Numbered from the stretch's first letter, positions 1 to 8,872 are shown. The stretch: DNA of 64,000 nucleotides from Mycolicibacterium crocinum (GCF_022370635.2 NZ_CP092362.2:620001-684000), one strand, 5' to 3'. Made by a program: numbers and translations. Notes: generated from the letters alone by a model not told the origin.

Positions 1-1
1 C

Positions 2-235
2 CTCACCAGCACCGTCGGCTGGACCAGCGTCGCCACCTTCACCGACGGCCGCTGGAACTTCACGGTGACCAAGCCCGACGGCGTCGTATGCGACGACGGC
101 AGCTATGCGCCGGTCCGCATCGCCTACTCGGTCAACGCCGCGACCATGACGGGCACGCTGACCGCCGACTCCAACGGTGACTGCCCGGGCGGCCAGATCA
201 CCCAGGCGCCGTTCCAGCTGATCAAGGTCGGCTGA
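2..235 (+). CDS. C-terminal end of a secreted-type hypothetical protein (partial)
   Basis: The window opens inside a gene; 77 codons in frame 2 run to a TGA at 233-235. The visible part is rich in Thr, Gly and Asp with beta-strand-like alternation and contains two cysteines (in VVCDD and GDCPG), which suggests a small disulphide-bonded exported mycobacterial protein. The start, any signal peptide and the family are outside the window, so I cannot assign a function. Confidence 0.6.
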   Translation, partial: LTSTVGWTSVATFTDGRWNFTVTKPDGVVCDDGSYAPVRIAYSVNAATMTGTLTADSNGDCPGGQITQAPFQLIKVG

Positions 236-360
236 CCGAACCGGACGCCGTCAGCTCTGCCAGGGTGCATTGACTCACAGGTAAATAACAGGTCGAATGC
301 CCGGCAACGGCGCCATGCCGGTGTAGCTTCCCGCTCACATACCTACGAGCGGGGGACACG

Positions 361-1269
361 ATGAGCCAGGTGCGGACCACCGGCGGAGCATTACTGGGCG
401 TACTGGCGTCGGGAGCGGTGACGGTCGCGGCGTGCGGTATGGCGCCCACTGCCAACGCGACATGTGCCGCGTTCTTCGGGTTCAACAACGGCGGAGGATG
501 CGCGAGCAGCCCGACGAGTATCGCGATCGCAGTCGGCACCGGCGCGCAGGCCTACGCAGAGGGGATGCTCGGCGCCGCGTTCGCCATCGGTACCAACTCC
601 ATCGCATCCATCCCCAGCACCGGCAGGAATTTCCTCAACATGGCAACCGCCGTGGGCGTCGACACGCTCGCGGAAGCCGGGGGCGCTGTGACGGGTGCCC
701 TGGCCGCCGGACAGAGCGTGTCGGCCTTGGCGTCGATAGGGCTGCCCTCGTATCTGCCCGTCGCCAACTTCGCGATCAATCTGAGCATGTCTCCCACAAA
801 CAATCTGAGTGTCGCGGAGGGCGTGGGCAATGTGTCCGTCAACCTTTTCGGCAGTGGCGCCGGACAAGATGTGCGGGCGATCGGACTCGGCAACGTGGCC
901 ATCAATGTCGGGGGAACCAGCAACGCGGTCCGCGCGAGCGTCGGCACCAGCAATCGGGCCTACGCGAGCTTCGCGTTCAACGTCGGGGGTTCCGGCAATC
1001 TGGTGCAGGCGGGTGCGGGTCCGCTCGCAATTGCGGGCGCTTTCAATCAATTCGGGGCCACCGTCACCCCAATTCGCCCCCGGGATCAATCTCTTCACCC
1101 GGCTGGCGCTCGCCGCTGCGGCGCAAGGCCTCAAGATCCCTACGGCCGCCGCCAGTCACGGCACTGTCAAGACCGTGCCCGCAACACCGTCGGGCTCAGC
1201 GACACATCCGAGGACCGTTGCTCACGCGGCCGGCGTGAGCCACAGGAGATAGAGGCGCCGAAGCTGTAG
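361..1269 (+). CDS. Exported Gly/Asn-rich repeat protein with an apparent frameshift near its 3' end
   Basis: ATG start with a signal-peptide-like N terminus (about 30 residues, ending near PTANA). The mature part consists of loose repeats such as GLGNVAINVGG and SFAFNVGGSGN, of the kind seen in mycobacterial exported, probably beta-helical proteins. From about residue 237 the frame turns into Arg-rich nonsense-like sequence ending at 1269. The +1 frame continues plausibly (QFAPGINLFTRLALAAAAQG...) to a stop at 1252. Removing one C from the C run at 1067-1070 joins the two as ...GATVTQFAPGINL. This is either a sequencing error or a real frameshift mutation. No enzymatic motif is visible and the function is unknown. 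Confidence 0.6.
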   Translation: MSQVRTTGGALLGVLASGAVTVAACGMAPTANATCAAFFGFNNGGGCASSPTSIAIAVGTGAQAYAEGMLGAAFAIGTNSIASIPSTGRNFLNMATAVGVDTLAEAGGAVTGALAAGQSVSALASIGLPSYLPVANFAINLSMSPTNNLSVAEGVGNVSVNLFGSGAGQDVRAIGLGNVAINVGGTSNAVRASVGTSNRAYASFAFNVGGSGNLVQAGAGPLAIAGAFNQFGATVTPIRPRDQSLHPAGARRCGARPQDPYGRRQSRHCQDRARNTVGLSDTSEDRCSRGRREPQEIEAPKL

Positions 1270-1310
1270 CTATCGACACAAAGCGCGAGTGGCGGTGTCG
1301 ATAACTACAG
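1264..1310. terminator. Inverted repeat between convergent genes, probable bidirectional terminator
   Basis: The 16-base arms 1264-1279 and 1295-1310 are complementary apart from one mismatch and are separated by 15 bases. The hairpin lies between the end of the exported-protein gene and the end of etfD, which converge here. It has no T-run, as is common for mycobacterial terminators. Confidence 0.55.
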
Positions 1311-1329
1311 CCCCGCAAGGGGTTTCGGG

Positions 1330-4329
1330 CTAGCGCTTGCCTGGTGGCCGTGCACCCTTGGCGATGCCGAGGCCCTTGACCGGGGGTGCATCGGCCTTGG
1401 GCTCCTCAGCCTTGGGTGCCTCGGCTTTCGGCTCGGCCGCAGCGGCGGGTTCGGGTGGCGGTGCCGTGGCTTCAGCCGGAGCCGGTGCCGCCGCCGGAGC
1501 GGCCTTCTTGGCGCCGGGTCGACGGGCACCGGCAGCGATGCCGAGACCCTTGACCGGCGGTTCGGCCTTGGCCGGTTCGACCGTCTCGGCCTTGTCCGGG
1601 TCGACGTTGGCCGGCTGGCTGACCGTCGCGGCCTCCGCCTTCGGTGTCTCCGCAGGAGCGGCGGCGGCCTTCTTGGCGCCGGGCCGCTTCGCGCCTGCGG
1701 CGATGCCGAGTCCCTTGACGGGTGCCTCGGCAGCAGGTGCCTCGGCGGCCGGAGCAGTAGCCGGTGCCTCGGCAGCCGGTGCGGCGGCCTTCTTCGCACC
1801 GGGGCGCTTGGCACCTGCGGCGATGCCCAGACCCTTCGCCGGTGCGGCGGCCGGTGCCTCGGCAGCAGGCGCCTCGGCGGGTGCTTCAGCGGCAGCCTTC
1901 TTGGCACCGGGACGCTTGGCGCCGCCGGCGATACCCAGACCCTTGACCGGCTGGGCCTCCTTAGCCGGCGCCGAGGGGGCGGCGGCGGCCGGCTCGGCAG
2001 CGGGTGCCTCGGGCTCGGCCTCGGGCGCGGCGGGCGCCTCAGCCGGTGCAGCCGCGGCGGCGGCTTCGGCCTCGCGGGCGGCGGTGCCCTTCTCCGGCAG
2101 CGTGACCGTGCTCAGATCCAGCGAGCCCAGCAGCAGCTGCGCGACGTCGAGCACCTCGACCTCGTCGGCCTTCTCCCGGTCGCCGACACCGTCGGTGATC
2201 ATCACGCGGCAGAACGGGCAGCCGGTGGCGATCTTGGCCGGATCCAACGTCAGTGCCTCGTCGACGCGCTCATGGTTCACGCGCTTACCGATGTGCTCTT
2301 CCATCCACATCCGCGCGCCACCGGCACCGCAGCACAGGCCACGGTCGGCGTGGCGAGGCATTTCCTTCAGGGTCACGCCCGAGGCGTCGATCAGCTCACG
2401 CGGTGCGTCGTAGACCTTATTGTGTCGGCCCAGGTAGCAGGGGTCGTGATAGGTGACGTTGGCACCGCCGTCGACCGCCTTGACCGGCACCAGCTTCTTG
2501 TCGCGCACCAGTCGGTTGAGCAGCTGGGTGTGGTGGACGACGGTGTAGCTGCCGCCGACCTGGGGATACTCGCGGCCCAGCGTGTTGAAGCAGTGCGGGC
2601 AGGTCACGACGATCTTGCGGTCGACCCGCTCGACACCCTCGAACAAATCGTTGAGGGTTTCGACGTTCTGCGCGGCCAGCTGCTGGAACAGGAACTCGTT
2701 GCCCGAGCGACGGGCCGAGTCGCCGTTACAGGTCTCGCCGTCGCCGAGCACCAGGAACTTCACGCCCGCGGTGGCCAGCAGTTCGGCGACCGCCTTGGTG
2801 GTCTTCTTGGCGCGGTCTTCGTAGGCGCCGGCGCAGCCGACCCAGAACAGGTACTCGAAACCGGCGAAGGACTCTACGTCCTTGCCGTAGACCGGCACGT
2901 CGAACTCGACCTCGTCGATCCAGGTGAGGCGCTCCTTGGCGTTCTGGCCCCACGGATTGCCCTTGGCCTCAAGGTTTTTGTAGAGCACACCCAGCTCGCC
3001 GGGGAACTCCGACTCCATCATCACCTGGTAGCGGCGCATGTCGACGATGTGGTCGATGTGCTCGATGTCCACCGGGCACTGCTCGACGCAGGCGCCGCAG
3101 GTCGTGCACGACCACAGCACGTCGGGGTCGATCACGCCGAGCTGTTCGGCGGTGCCCACCAGCGGACGGGTTGCCTGCGCGGGGCCCGAGCCCAGCACCC
3201 GCTCGAAGCCGGATTCCGGAACGGCGTGATGCTCGTCGTGCTTTTCACCGCGCAGCTCTTCGCCCAAGCCACCTTCGGGGGTGTTCTCCAGCGGGCTTTC
3301 CTTCTGGCCCAGGATGTACGGCGCCTTGGCGAACAGGTGGTCGCGCAGGTTCATGATCACGAGCTTGGGCGACAACGGCTTTCCGGTGTTCCAGGCCGGG
3401 CACTGCGACTGGCAGCGACCACACTCGGTACAGGTGGTGAAGTCGAGGTAGCCCTTCCAGGTGAAGTCCTCGATCTTGCCGCGACCGAGCACGGCATCTT
3501 CGGCGGGATCCTCGAAGTTGATCGGCTCGCCCTTGTACTCGACGGGCAGCAGCGGGCCGAGGCCGTTGGGCAGGCGCTTGAACGTGACGTTGATCGGGGC
3601 CAGGCCGATGTGCAAGTGCTTGGAGTGCAGCACGATCAGCAGGAACGCCAGCATGACGCCGATGTGGGCGAGCAGCGAAATGGTTTCGATCCACACGTTG
3701 GCGGTGGTGCCGAGCGGCGCCAGCAGGGCGGCCATCCCATGGGAGAAGAACGCACCCCAGCCGTAGGGGAAGGCCTCGCCGAGCGCGTTGACCGAGGCGC
3801 CGCGGAAGAATGCAAAGGTCAGGATGACCAGGAAGATCATGAACAGAATCAGCCAGGCACCGCCGGTGTGCGAACCGTAGAAGCGCGACGAGCGGCCGTA
3901 CTCCTTGGGCTCAGAGCGCAACCGGATGATCGTGAACACGATGATGCCGAGCAGTACCGCGGCGGCGAAGAAGTCCTGCAGGAAGCCGAGCGCATTCCAC
4001 CGGCCGACCAAAGGAATATGGAATTCGGGGTTGAACAGAACGCCGTAGGCCTCGAGATACACCGTCGCGAGGATGAAGAAGCCCCACATGGTGAAGAAAT
4101 GCGCGAGGCCCGGGATGGACCACTTCAGCAGCTTCTTCTGTCCGAAGACTTCGGTGAACTGAGCCTTGATCCGGGCGGGGATGTCGTCTTTGCGGCCGCT
4201 CTCGTCGCCGACCGGCTGGCCCGACCGGATCAGCTGGTACAGGAACTGAACGCGCCGTGCGGCAAACAGCAACACAACGGCGGTAGCCAGCAGGCCGATG
4301 ATCAGCCGAGCCCAGTCGAGAGTGGTCAC
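1330..4329 (-). CDS. etfD: EtfD-like membrane iron-sulfur oxidoreductase (Rv0338c/IspQ homologue)
   Basis: A 999-residue protein. The N-terminal 240 residues hold about six membrane segments. Two 4Fe-4S motifs follow (C300-x2-C303-x2-C306-x3-C310, and a second near 405 with CTTCGACVEQC). Cysteine-rich heterodisulphide-reductase-type CCG domains come next (CPHC, and RGLCCGAGG near 660). In M. tuberculosis this protein passes electrons from the electron-transfer flavoprotein to the membrane during fatty-acid beta-oxidation and is essential. The M. tuberculosis protein is about 880 residues; the extra length here is an Ala/Pro/Glu-rich tail with five copies of KGLGIAxGAKRPGAKK. Two palindromic operators lie just upstream. 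The assignment is firm; the role of the tail is unknown. Confidence 0.93.
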   Translation of the reverse strand: MTTLDWARLIIGLLATAVVLLFAARRVQFLYQLIRSGQPVGDESGRKDDIPARIKAQFTEVFGQKKLLKWSIPGLAHFFTMWGFFILATVYLEAYGVLFNPEFHIPLVGRWNALGFLQDFFAAAVLLGIIVFTIIRLRSEPKEYGRSSRFYGSHTGGAWLILFMIFLVILTFAFFRGASVNALGEAFPYGWGAFFSHGMAALLAPLGTTANVWIETISLLAHIGVMLAFLLIVLHSKHLHIGLAPINVTFKRLPNGLGPLLPVEYKGEPINFEDPAEDAVLGRGKIEDFTWKGYLDFTTCTECGRCQSQCPAWNTGKPLSPKLVIMNLRDHLFAKAPYILGQKESPLENTPEGGLGEELRGEKHDEHHAVPESGFERVLGSGPAQATRPLVGTAEQLGVIDPDVLWSCTTCGACVEQCPVDIEHIDHIVDMRRYQVMMESEFPGELGVLYKNLEAKGNPWGQNAKERLTWIDEVEFDVPVYGKDVESFAGFEYLFWVGCAGAYEDRAKKTTKAVAELLATAGVKFLVLGDGETCNGDSARRSGNEFLFQQLAAQNVETLNDLFEGVERVDRKIVVTCPHCFNTLGREYPQVGGSYTVVHHTQLLNRLVRDKKLVPVKAVDGGANVTYHDPCYLGRHNKVYDAPRELIDASGVTLKEMPRHADRGLCCGAGGARMWMEEHIGKRVNHERVDEALTLDPAKIATGCPFCRVMITDGVGDREKADEVEVLDVAQLLLGSLDLSTVTLPEKGTAAREAEAAAAAAPAEAPAAPEAEPEAPAAEPAAAAPSAPAKEAQPVKGLGIAGGAKRPGAKKAAAEAPAEAPAAEAPAAAPAKGLGIAAGAKRPGAKKAAAPAAEAPATAPAAEAPAAEAPVKGLGIAAGAKRPGAKKAAAAPAETPKAEAATVSQPANVDPDKAETVEPAKAEPPVKGLGIAAGARRPGAKKAAPAAAPAPAEATAPPPEPAAAAEPKAEAPKAEEPKADAPPVKGLGIAKGARPPGKR
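1333..1960 (-). repeat. Five-copy coding repeat in the EtfD C-terminal tail
   Basis: The encoded unit KGLGIA[AGK]GA[KR]RPGAKK occurs five times, each followed by an Ala/Glu/Pro spacer of variable length. The last copy is degenerate (KGLGIAKGARPPGKR) and forms the C terminus. The basic units alternate with acidic/Ala linkers, resembling nucleic-acid- or membrane-binding tails, but this role is inference only. Confidence 0.85.
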
Positions 4330-4346
4330 GGAGAGCCTCCCTGTAG

Positions 4347-4394
4347 TAAGTTACCCGATAGTAACTTAGATTAAGTTACCGACCGGTAACTTAA
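4347..4394. promoter_or_regulatory. Two palindromic operators in the etfD promoter region
   Basis: Site 1 (4347-4368) has arms taagttac and gtaactta around a 6-base centre. Site 2 (4371-4394) is a perfect palindrome with 11-base arms (ttaagttaccg / cggtaacttaa) around a central AC. The centres are 25 bp apart, so the sites lie on nearly the same face of the helix. The form is that of a TetR-family operator; the cognate regulator cannot be identified from sequence alone. Confidence 0.75.
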
Positions 4395-4477
4395 CTTCAA
4401 TCCAGCTCATAGTTACATCTCGCTGATTAGCGTCGCTACAAAGGCTGCCCTAACTAGGCGGGAGTGTGGCTGGGGTC

Positions 4478-6961
4478 TCAACTTTGCGGCGACATAATCG
4501 CGCGCAGCATCGACAGCATTTCCGAGCGCGACTCCGCACCCAGCCGGCGACGAATCCTGGCGACGTGATGCTCGACCGTCTTCGCCGAGATGAACAACTG
4601 CGCGCCGATATCGCGGTAGGGCATGCCCAGCAACAGCAGCTCGGCAACCTCCCGCTCCCGGTCCGAGAGCGGTGAGGACATCTGCCGGGCGCCGGTCGAC
4701 GCGGGCCCCGACACCTCCGGCGCCGACGGCTGCCCGTCGTCGCCACCACTGTCACCGACCGACAGCTTGAGGTCGCGGGCCACCTGCAGCATCAACCCCG
4801 ACACCTTGGGGTCGGAGGTCTGCAGCGCAGCTTGCCCGGCCAGCCGGGTGGCGTCCGCGGTGAGCCCGAACTGGGCCAGTCCGCGGGCGGACGCGCCGAC
4901 CTCGTCGCCGTCGATCTGTCCGGCGAGTACTCGCAGCCACGTCCGACCGGCCATCGCCAGCGCCTTCGCGAACGGGCTCTGCGCGGCCGCGGCGGTGAGG
5001 GCCTGGCCGTGCGGAGCGACCGCGGCGGGATCGTTGGCCAGGATCCCGGCGTGCACCCCGGCCCAGCGCAGTGGAACCGACCAGGTGGGGGGATTGCCCA
5101 GCGCGTCCAGCAGACCGAACGCCTGCTCGAGCGCGGGCGCCAACCGGTCCTGCTGACCGATCCGGGCCGACGCCACCCACAGCTCGCCCAGCGGCAGCAG
5201 CGAGAACAGGTCGACCGAATACTCGACCAACACCTCCATCGCGGCGTACCAGTGCTTCTGCAGCGCGCCGGCGTCCCCGCCGCGGCGCGCCAGCGCGGTG
5301 CGCAACCCCGCCGTCCACAACGTGTCACGCCGATGGGTGCCGTCGATCCCGGAGATGTCACCGGCGGCCGCCGCGAACTGGCCGTCCTGCATTTTGGTCC
5401 AGCCCAACAGCAGGCGATGCCGGTGCCCATACAGCGAGTCCTCGCTGTCCCGGTCGGCGCGCACCGCCCTGGAGATCACGCTGCGCGCGCGGACCGGATC
5501 GCCGCCGTGCAGTGCGGCCAGCGTGACCAGTGCCGCCGGACTGTCCGGCAACACCTGGGCCGCCGAATACTCCGCAGCCATGGCCGCCCCGAGTTTGGTG
5601 GCGGCCGCCGGATAGGGACCGTGCAACGTCGCCAGCAATCCCTCGGCCAGGGTGCGCGCGGCGCGGGATGCCGCGGTCGGCGGCCCTGAGCTGGTCACGG
5701 CCAGCGCACGTTCAGCTGCGGCGGCATCACCTGTCGCGGTCAGCACGATCGCCGCCGCGGCGCTCACCGCCGCGTCGGGGTACGGCCCGAGCCAGCCGAA
5801 CAATTCGGCGGCCTGCGCGGAATTGCCGTTGAGCATGGCGACGCTGGCCGCCACCCGGACCGCCGCCGCTCGCTCGGCGGGATCGTCAGAGGCCAGAAGA
5901 GCGTCGGCTTCGCTTGCCGCGGCGGAGGATTCCCCGGCCAGCGCCAACGCATCGGCCAGCTGCGCGCGCAGCTCGACCGCGCCGGCGTCGATCGCAGCCC
6001 GGTACAGCGCCGGGTCGGCGCGTCCTGGACCGGTCTGCCGTCGCAGAACCTCGGCCAGCTGTTCGTCCCGGACGCCGTGCTCGGCCAGCCGCAGCGCGAG
6101 GTCGGGAGACAGCGTCGACATCGCGATCTGTGAGCGCAGCAGCGCGGTCTCGACGTCGTGATGGCGTGCGTTGCCCAGGATCTGGGCCACCGCACGGTGC
6201 ACCGCGCGTAGGAAGTGCGGACTGTGCGCGGGCTCGACCAGTCCGGTGGCCCGCGCGCGGTCGATCAACAACCTGGCTTCGTCAGCCGGAATATCCAGTG
6301 CCGCAGCCAGATCGGCGGCCCCGAGATCGCGGCTCAGGGAGGCGATGAGCAGGGCGTCGAGTTCCGATTCACCGAGCCGGCGCAGCCGGTCGATGAGGGC
6401 GAACAGCGCGGCCTGTGCGATCGCAGGCGCCGAGTACGGGCGGGGCGAGGCCAGCACGGCCTCGACGAGAAACGGGATGCCGGCCGTCGCGACGAGGATG
6501 TTCGTCACCAGTTCGGTGCGTGGGGGATGACCGGACGGATCGGTCATCAGCCTCGATATCTCGGCCGACGTCAGCGGGCCCAACGAGATTCGAGGCCGCT
6601 GCCGGTCGATCGCCGTCATCAACGCCTGCAGGTTTTCGTCGTGGTCGCGCGGCTGGGCCGCCACCACGACCGTCGACGACGGTTCGGTGGCGAACTCGGT
6701 CAGGCGCTGCATCTCGGCGCCGGTCAGCAGGTGTGCGTCGTCGACCACCACGGCGGCGTCCGCGGGATCGCTGTCCGCGGGTGCCCGCGTCAGCGCCGCA
6801 GAGCCGGCGTTGCGCAGGGCGTCGCGGACCGCGACGAGCAGCGTGCTCTTCCCCGTGCCGACGCCTCCGGTCACCAGTAGCTTGACCGGCCCCGCTCCGA
6901 GCGCACTGAGCACCTCGCTGGCTTCCGGCGAAAGATGCTGCACCGCAACTGAATCGGGCAC
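4478..6961 (-). CDS. iniR: IniR-like AAA/LuxR-family transcriptional regulator (Rv0339c homologue)
   Basis: An 827-residue STAND/LuxR-type regulator. It has a Walker A motif GGVGTGKS at residues 32-39, a Walker B-like AAVVVDDAHLL, a long Ala-rich helical sensor region, and a C-terminal LuxR helix-turn-helix in the last 67 residues (LSDREREVAELL...ISAKTVEHHV). The start is GTG. Its position between etfD and the iniB genes matches Rv0339c, which is reported to activate iniBAC in M. tuberculosis and M. marinum. It begins 7 bases after the stop of the Hsp70-like gene on the same strand, so the two are probably co-transcribed. Confidence 0.85.
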   Translation of the reverse strand: MPDSVAVQHLSPEASEVLSALGAGPVKLLVTGGVGTGKSTLLVAVRDALRNAGSAALTRAPADSDPADAAVVVDDAHLLTGAEMQRLTEFATEPSSTVVVAAQPRDHDENLQALMTAIDRQRPRISLGPLTSAEISRLMTDPSGHPPRTELVTNILVATAGIPFLVEAVLASPRPYSAPAIAQAALFALIDRLRRLGESELDALLIASLSRDLGAADLAAALDIPADEARLLIDRARATGLVEPAHSPHFLRAVHRAVAQILGNARHHDVETALLRSQIAMSTLSPDLALRLAEHGVRDEQLAEVLRRQTGPGRADPALYRAAIDAGAVELRAQLADALALAGESSAAASEADALLASDDPAERAAAVRVAASVAMLNGNSAQAAELFGWLGPYPDAAVSAAAAIVLTATGDAAAAERALAVTSSGPPTAASRAARTLAEGLLATLHGPYPAAATKLGAAMAAEYSAAQVLPDSPAALVTLAALHGGDPVRARSVISRAVRADRDSEDSLYGHRHRLLLGWTKMQDGQFAAAAGDISGIDGTHRRDTLWTAGLRTALARRGGDAGALQKHWYAAMEVLVEYSVDLFSLLPLGELWVASARIGQQDRLAPALEQAFGLLDALGNPPTWSVPLRWAGVHAGILANDPAAVAPHGQALTAAAAQSPFAKALAMAGRTWLRVLAGQIDGDEVGASARGLAQFGLTADATRLAGQAALQTSDPKVSGLMLQVARDLKLSVGDSGGDDGQPSAPEVSGPASTGARQMSSPLSDREREVAELLLLGMPYRDIGAQLFISAKTVEHHVARIRRRLGAESRSEMLSMLRAIMSPQS

Positions 6962-6967
6962 TGTCGG

Positions 6968-8872
6968 CTAGCCCGACGTAGGCGACGTCACGCCGGTGAT
7001 GATCTCGCGCGTGGTCGGGGGAGCGACGGTGGTGGTGACGGGCTTGACGGTGGTTGTCGGCGGGGCCTGCGTCGTCGTCGGCGGTTGAGTTGTCGTCGGT
7101 GGCTGCGTGGTGGTGGTCGGTGGCTGCGTGGTGGTGGTCGTGGTCGGCGGGGTCGTCGTGGTGGTGGTTGTGGTCGTCGTCGTCGTGGTGGTGGTGGTCG
7201 TCGTTGTTGTCGACGGCGTCGTCGTTGTGGTGGTCGTGGTGGGTGCGGTGGTCGTGGTCGTCGGGATGACGGTGGTGGTTGCCGGGATCGTCGACTCGGT
7301 GGGCACCCCGTCCGAGCCGGTGATCGTAACCGTCTGGGGCGGAATGACACTCGTGGCCGGAGCCTCGGTGGGGTCGCCCGGTTTGGTGACTCGGGTGGTC
7401 GTGGTCGTCGGCGTGCTGTCCGCACTGGTGAGGGTGATCGCCAGGCCACCGACCGCCACCGCCGCGAGGGCGGCGGCGATGCCGAACAGCAGCGGCGGGC
7501 GCCGGTACCACGGCACCGGCGCGGCGACCAGCTCGGTCTCGGAGTCCTGCGGCTCGAACTCGACCATCGGGCGCATGCCGGTGGCACCCGCCTGCTGGGC
7601 GTAATCGAAGGTGTAGTCCTCGCCCGAATACGGCACCGGCTCCGCGCCGGGCGCATCGTCCTGCGACCACGCCAGCGCGCGGAACGTAGCCGACGGCGAA
7701 CCGTCGGTCGCCGATTCGGTGGCGGCCGCGCCCGCTGCCCCGGCGGCCCATGCGGCCGGCGCGAGCCCGGTGGGCGCGTCGGCGGCGGCCACCGCCATAC
7801 CGGTCGGCGCATCCGGGGCGCCGCCGCGCGCGGCGATCACCGCCGAACCGATCGCGGCGTTGAGCCCCGGCAGCGGCGTGGTGATCACCGGAACGCGCAG
7901 TTCCTCGGAAAGTCGTTGCGTCAGAATCGGTATCGCCGCCCCGCCACCGACGGTGGCGACCGCGGCCAGGTTGACCGCCGGAATCCTGTTGCGCTCCAGC
8001 ACATCTCCGAGCGCATCCAGGAAGCCCGCAAGCGGTTCGGCGAGCAGCGCTTCCAGCTCCGGGCGGGTGACCCGGACATCGGATCGGAAGCCGGGCAGTT
8101 CGACCGGCACGACGGTCGCGGTCTCGGAAGACAGTCGTTCCTTGGCCTGCCGGCACTCGTCGCGCAGCCGGGTCAATGGGCCGACGGCGTTGGTGCTGGC
8201 GGGGTCGAGATTCGCCTCGTCGCGGACGCCGGCCAGCACGTGGGTCAGCAACGCTTGGTCGAGTTGGTCGCCGGACAGGTCGGTGAAGCGCACCGTCTCG
8301 CCGATCGGCTGCAGGTTCGCACCGGCGTCGGCCAGCGTGATGTTCGCTCCGCTGCCGCCGAAGTCGCACAGCGCGATCACGCCCTGCGAGGGGAGACCCG
8401 GATCGGCCTGAAGAGCGGCCAGCGCGGCCGTCGCATCCGAGATCAGCATCGGCGGAATACCGTTGGGCGATAGGGCCGGACGGGTGCGCAGTGCACCGCG
8501 CAGGGCGCCGACCGCGCCGGCACCCCAGTACGCCGGGACCGCGACGACCAGATTCGACGGCGGCGAGCCGTCGTCGACCGTGCGGGCCATCGCCTCCAGC
8601 GCGTCGGCGATCAGATCCTCGCCGCGGTGCGGCGAGCCGTCGGCGGCCACCAGCGGCACCGGATCGCCCACACGCTCGACGAAGCCGCGGAACACCTGAC
8701 CGGCCTCGGTGAGATTCGGGCTCGTGAGTTCAGGGTTTTGGGAGGGGACGCCGACCTCGGCGGGCCGGTTGTCCCACAACGTCAGGACCGACCGGCGGGT
8801 CACCGGCTGGCGGCCCGGGCGCGCCGCCGCCAGGTTCGTCGCGCCGATCGACAACCCCAGCGATTCGCTCAC
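6968..8872 (-). CDS. Hsp70-like membrane protein with poly-threonine extracytoplasmic tail
   Basis: About 634 residues. The N-terminal 380 residues are an Hsp70/actin-type ATPase fold with altered phosphate loops: LGLSIGATNLA replaces the Dna[10 protein letters not shown], and CDFGGSGANI replaces DLGGGTFD. An Ala/acidic linker follows, then PWYRR near 450, one membrane segment (about 457-479) and a tail of about 150 residues that is almost all Thr and Pro, with an uninterrupted run of about 21 Thr. The GTG at 8872 is preferred over the ATG at 8881 because GAAGGG lies 9 bases before it. The architecture resembles the Pro/Thr-rich M. tuberculosis protein Rv0312 as I recall it. It probably forms an operon with the IniR-like gene. 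Substrate and partners are unknown. Confidence 0.8.
   Translation of the reverse strand: MSESLGLSIGATNLAAARPGRQPVTRRSVLTLWDNRPAEVGVPSQNPELTSPNLTEAGQVFRGFVERVGDPVPLVAADGSPHRGEDLIADALEAMARTVDDGSPPSNLVVAVPAYWGAGAVGALRGALRTRPALSPNGIPPMLISDATAALAALQADPGLPSQGVIALCDFGGSGANITLADAGANLQPIGETVRFTDLSGDQLDQALLTHVLAGVRDEANLDPASTNAVGPLTRLRDECRQAKERLSSETATVVPVELPGFRSDVRVTRPELEALLAEPLAGFLDALGDVLERNRIPAVNLAAVATVGGGAAIPILTQRLSEELRVPVITTPLPGLNAAIGSAVIAARGGAPDAPTGMAVAAADAPTGLAPAAWAAGAAGAAATESATDGSPSATFRALAWSQDDAPGAEPVPYSGEDYTFDYAQQAGATGMRPMVEFEPQDSETELVAAPVPWYRRPPLLFGIAAALAAVAVGGLAITLTSADSTPTTTTTRVTKPGDPTEAPATSVIPPQTVTITGSDGVPTESTIPATTTVIPTTTTTAPTTTTTTTTPSTTTTTTTTTTTTTTTTTTTTPPTTTTTTQPPTTTTQPPTTTQPPTTTQAPPTTTVKPVTTTVAPPTTREIITGVTSPTSG
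6995..7270. repeat. ACC/ACG trinucleotide-like tract encoding the poly-Thr tail
   Basis: On the plus strand this is an almost continuous gtg/gtc array; on the minus strand it encodes Thr with Pro, Gln and Ser interruptions. It is densest at about 7150-7212. Such a tract can change length by slippage between strains. Confidence 0.8.

Noticed and set aside
391..1134. Long minus-strand open frame opposite the exported repeat protein
   Set aside because: Arg/Ala-rich shadow of the plus-strand gene; no coherent motif.
2272..4374. 700-residue plus-strand frame opposite etfD
   Set aside because: Antisense shadow; etfD motifs are unambiguous.
4405..4430. Third half-site (agttacat) downstream of the etfD palindromes
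   Set aside because: Only one arm; not enough to call an operator.
7107..7604. Poly-Val plus-strand frame
   Set aside because: Reading of the Thr-encoding repeat tract in the wrong strand.
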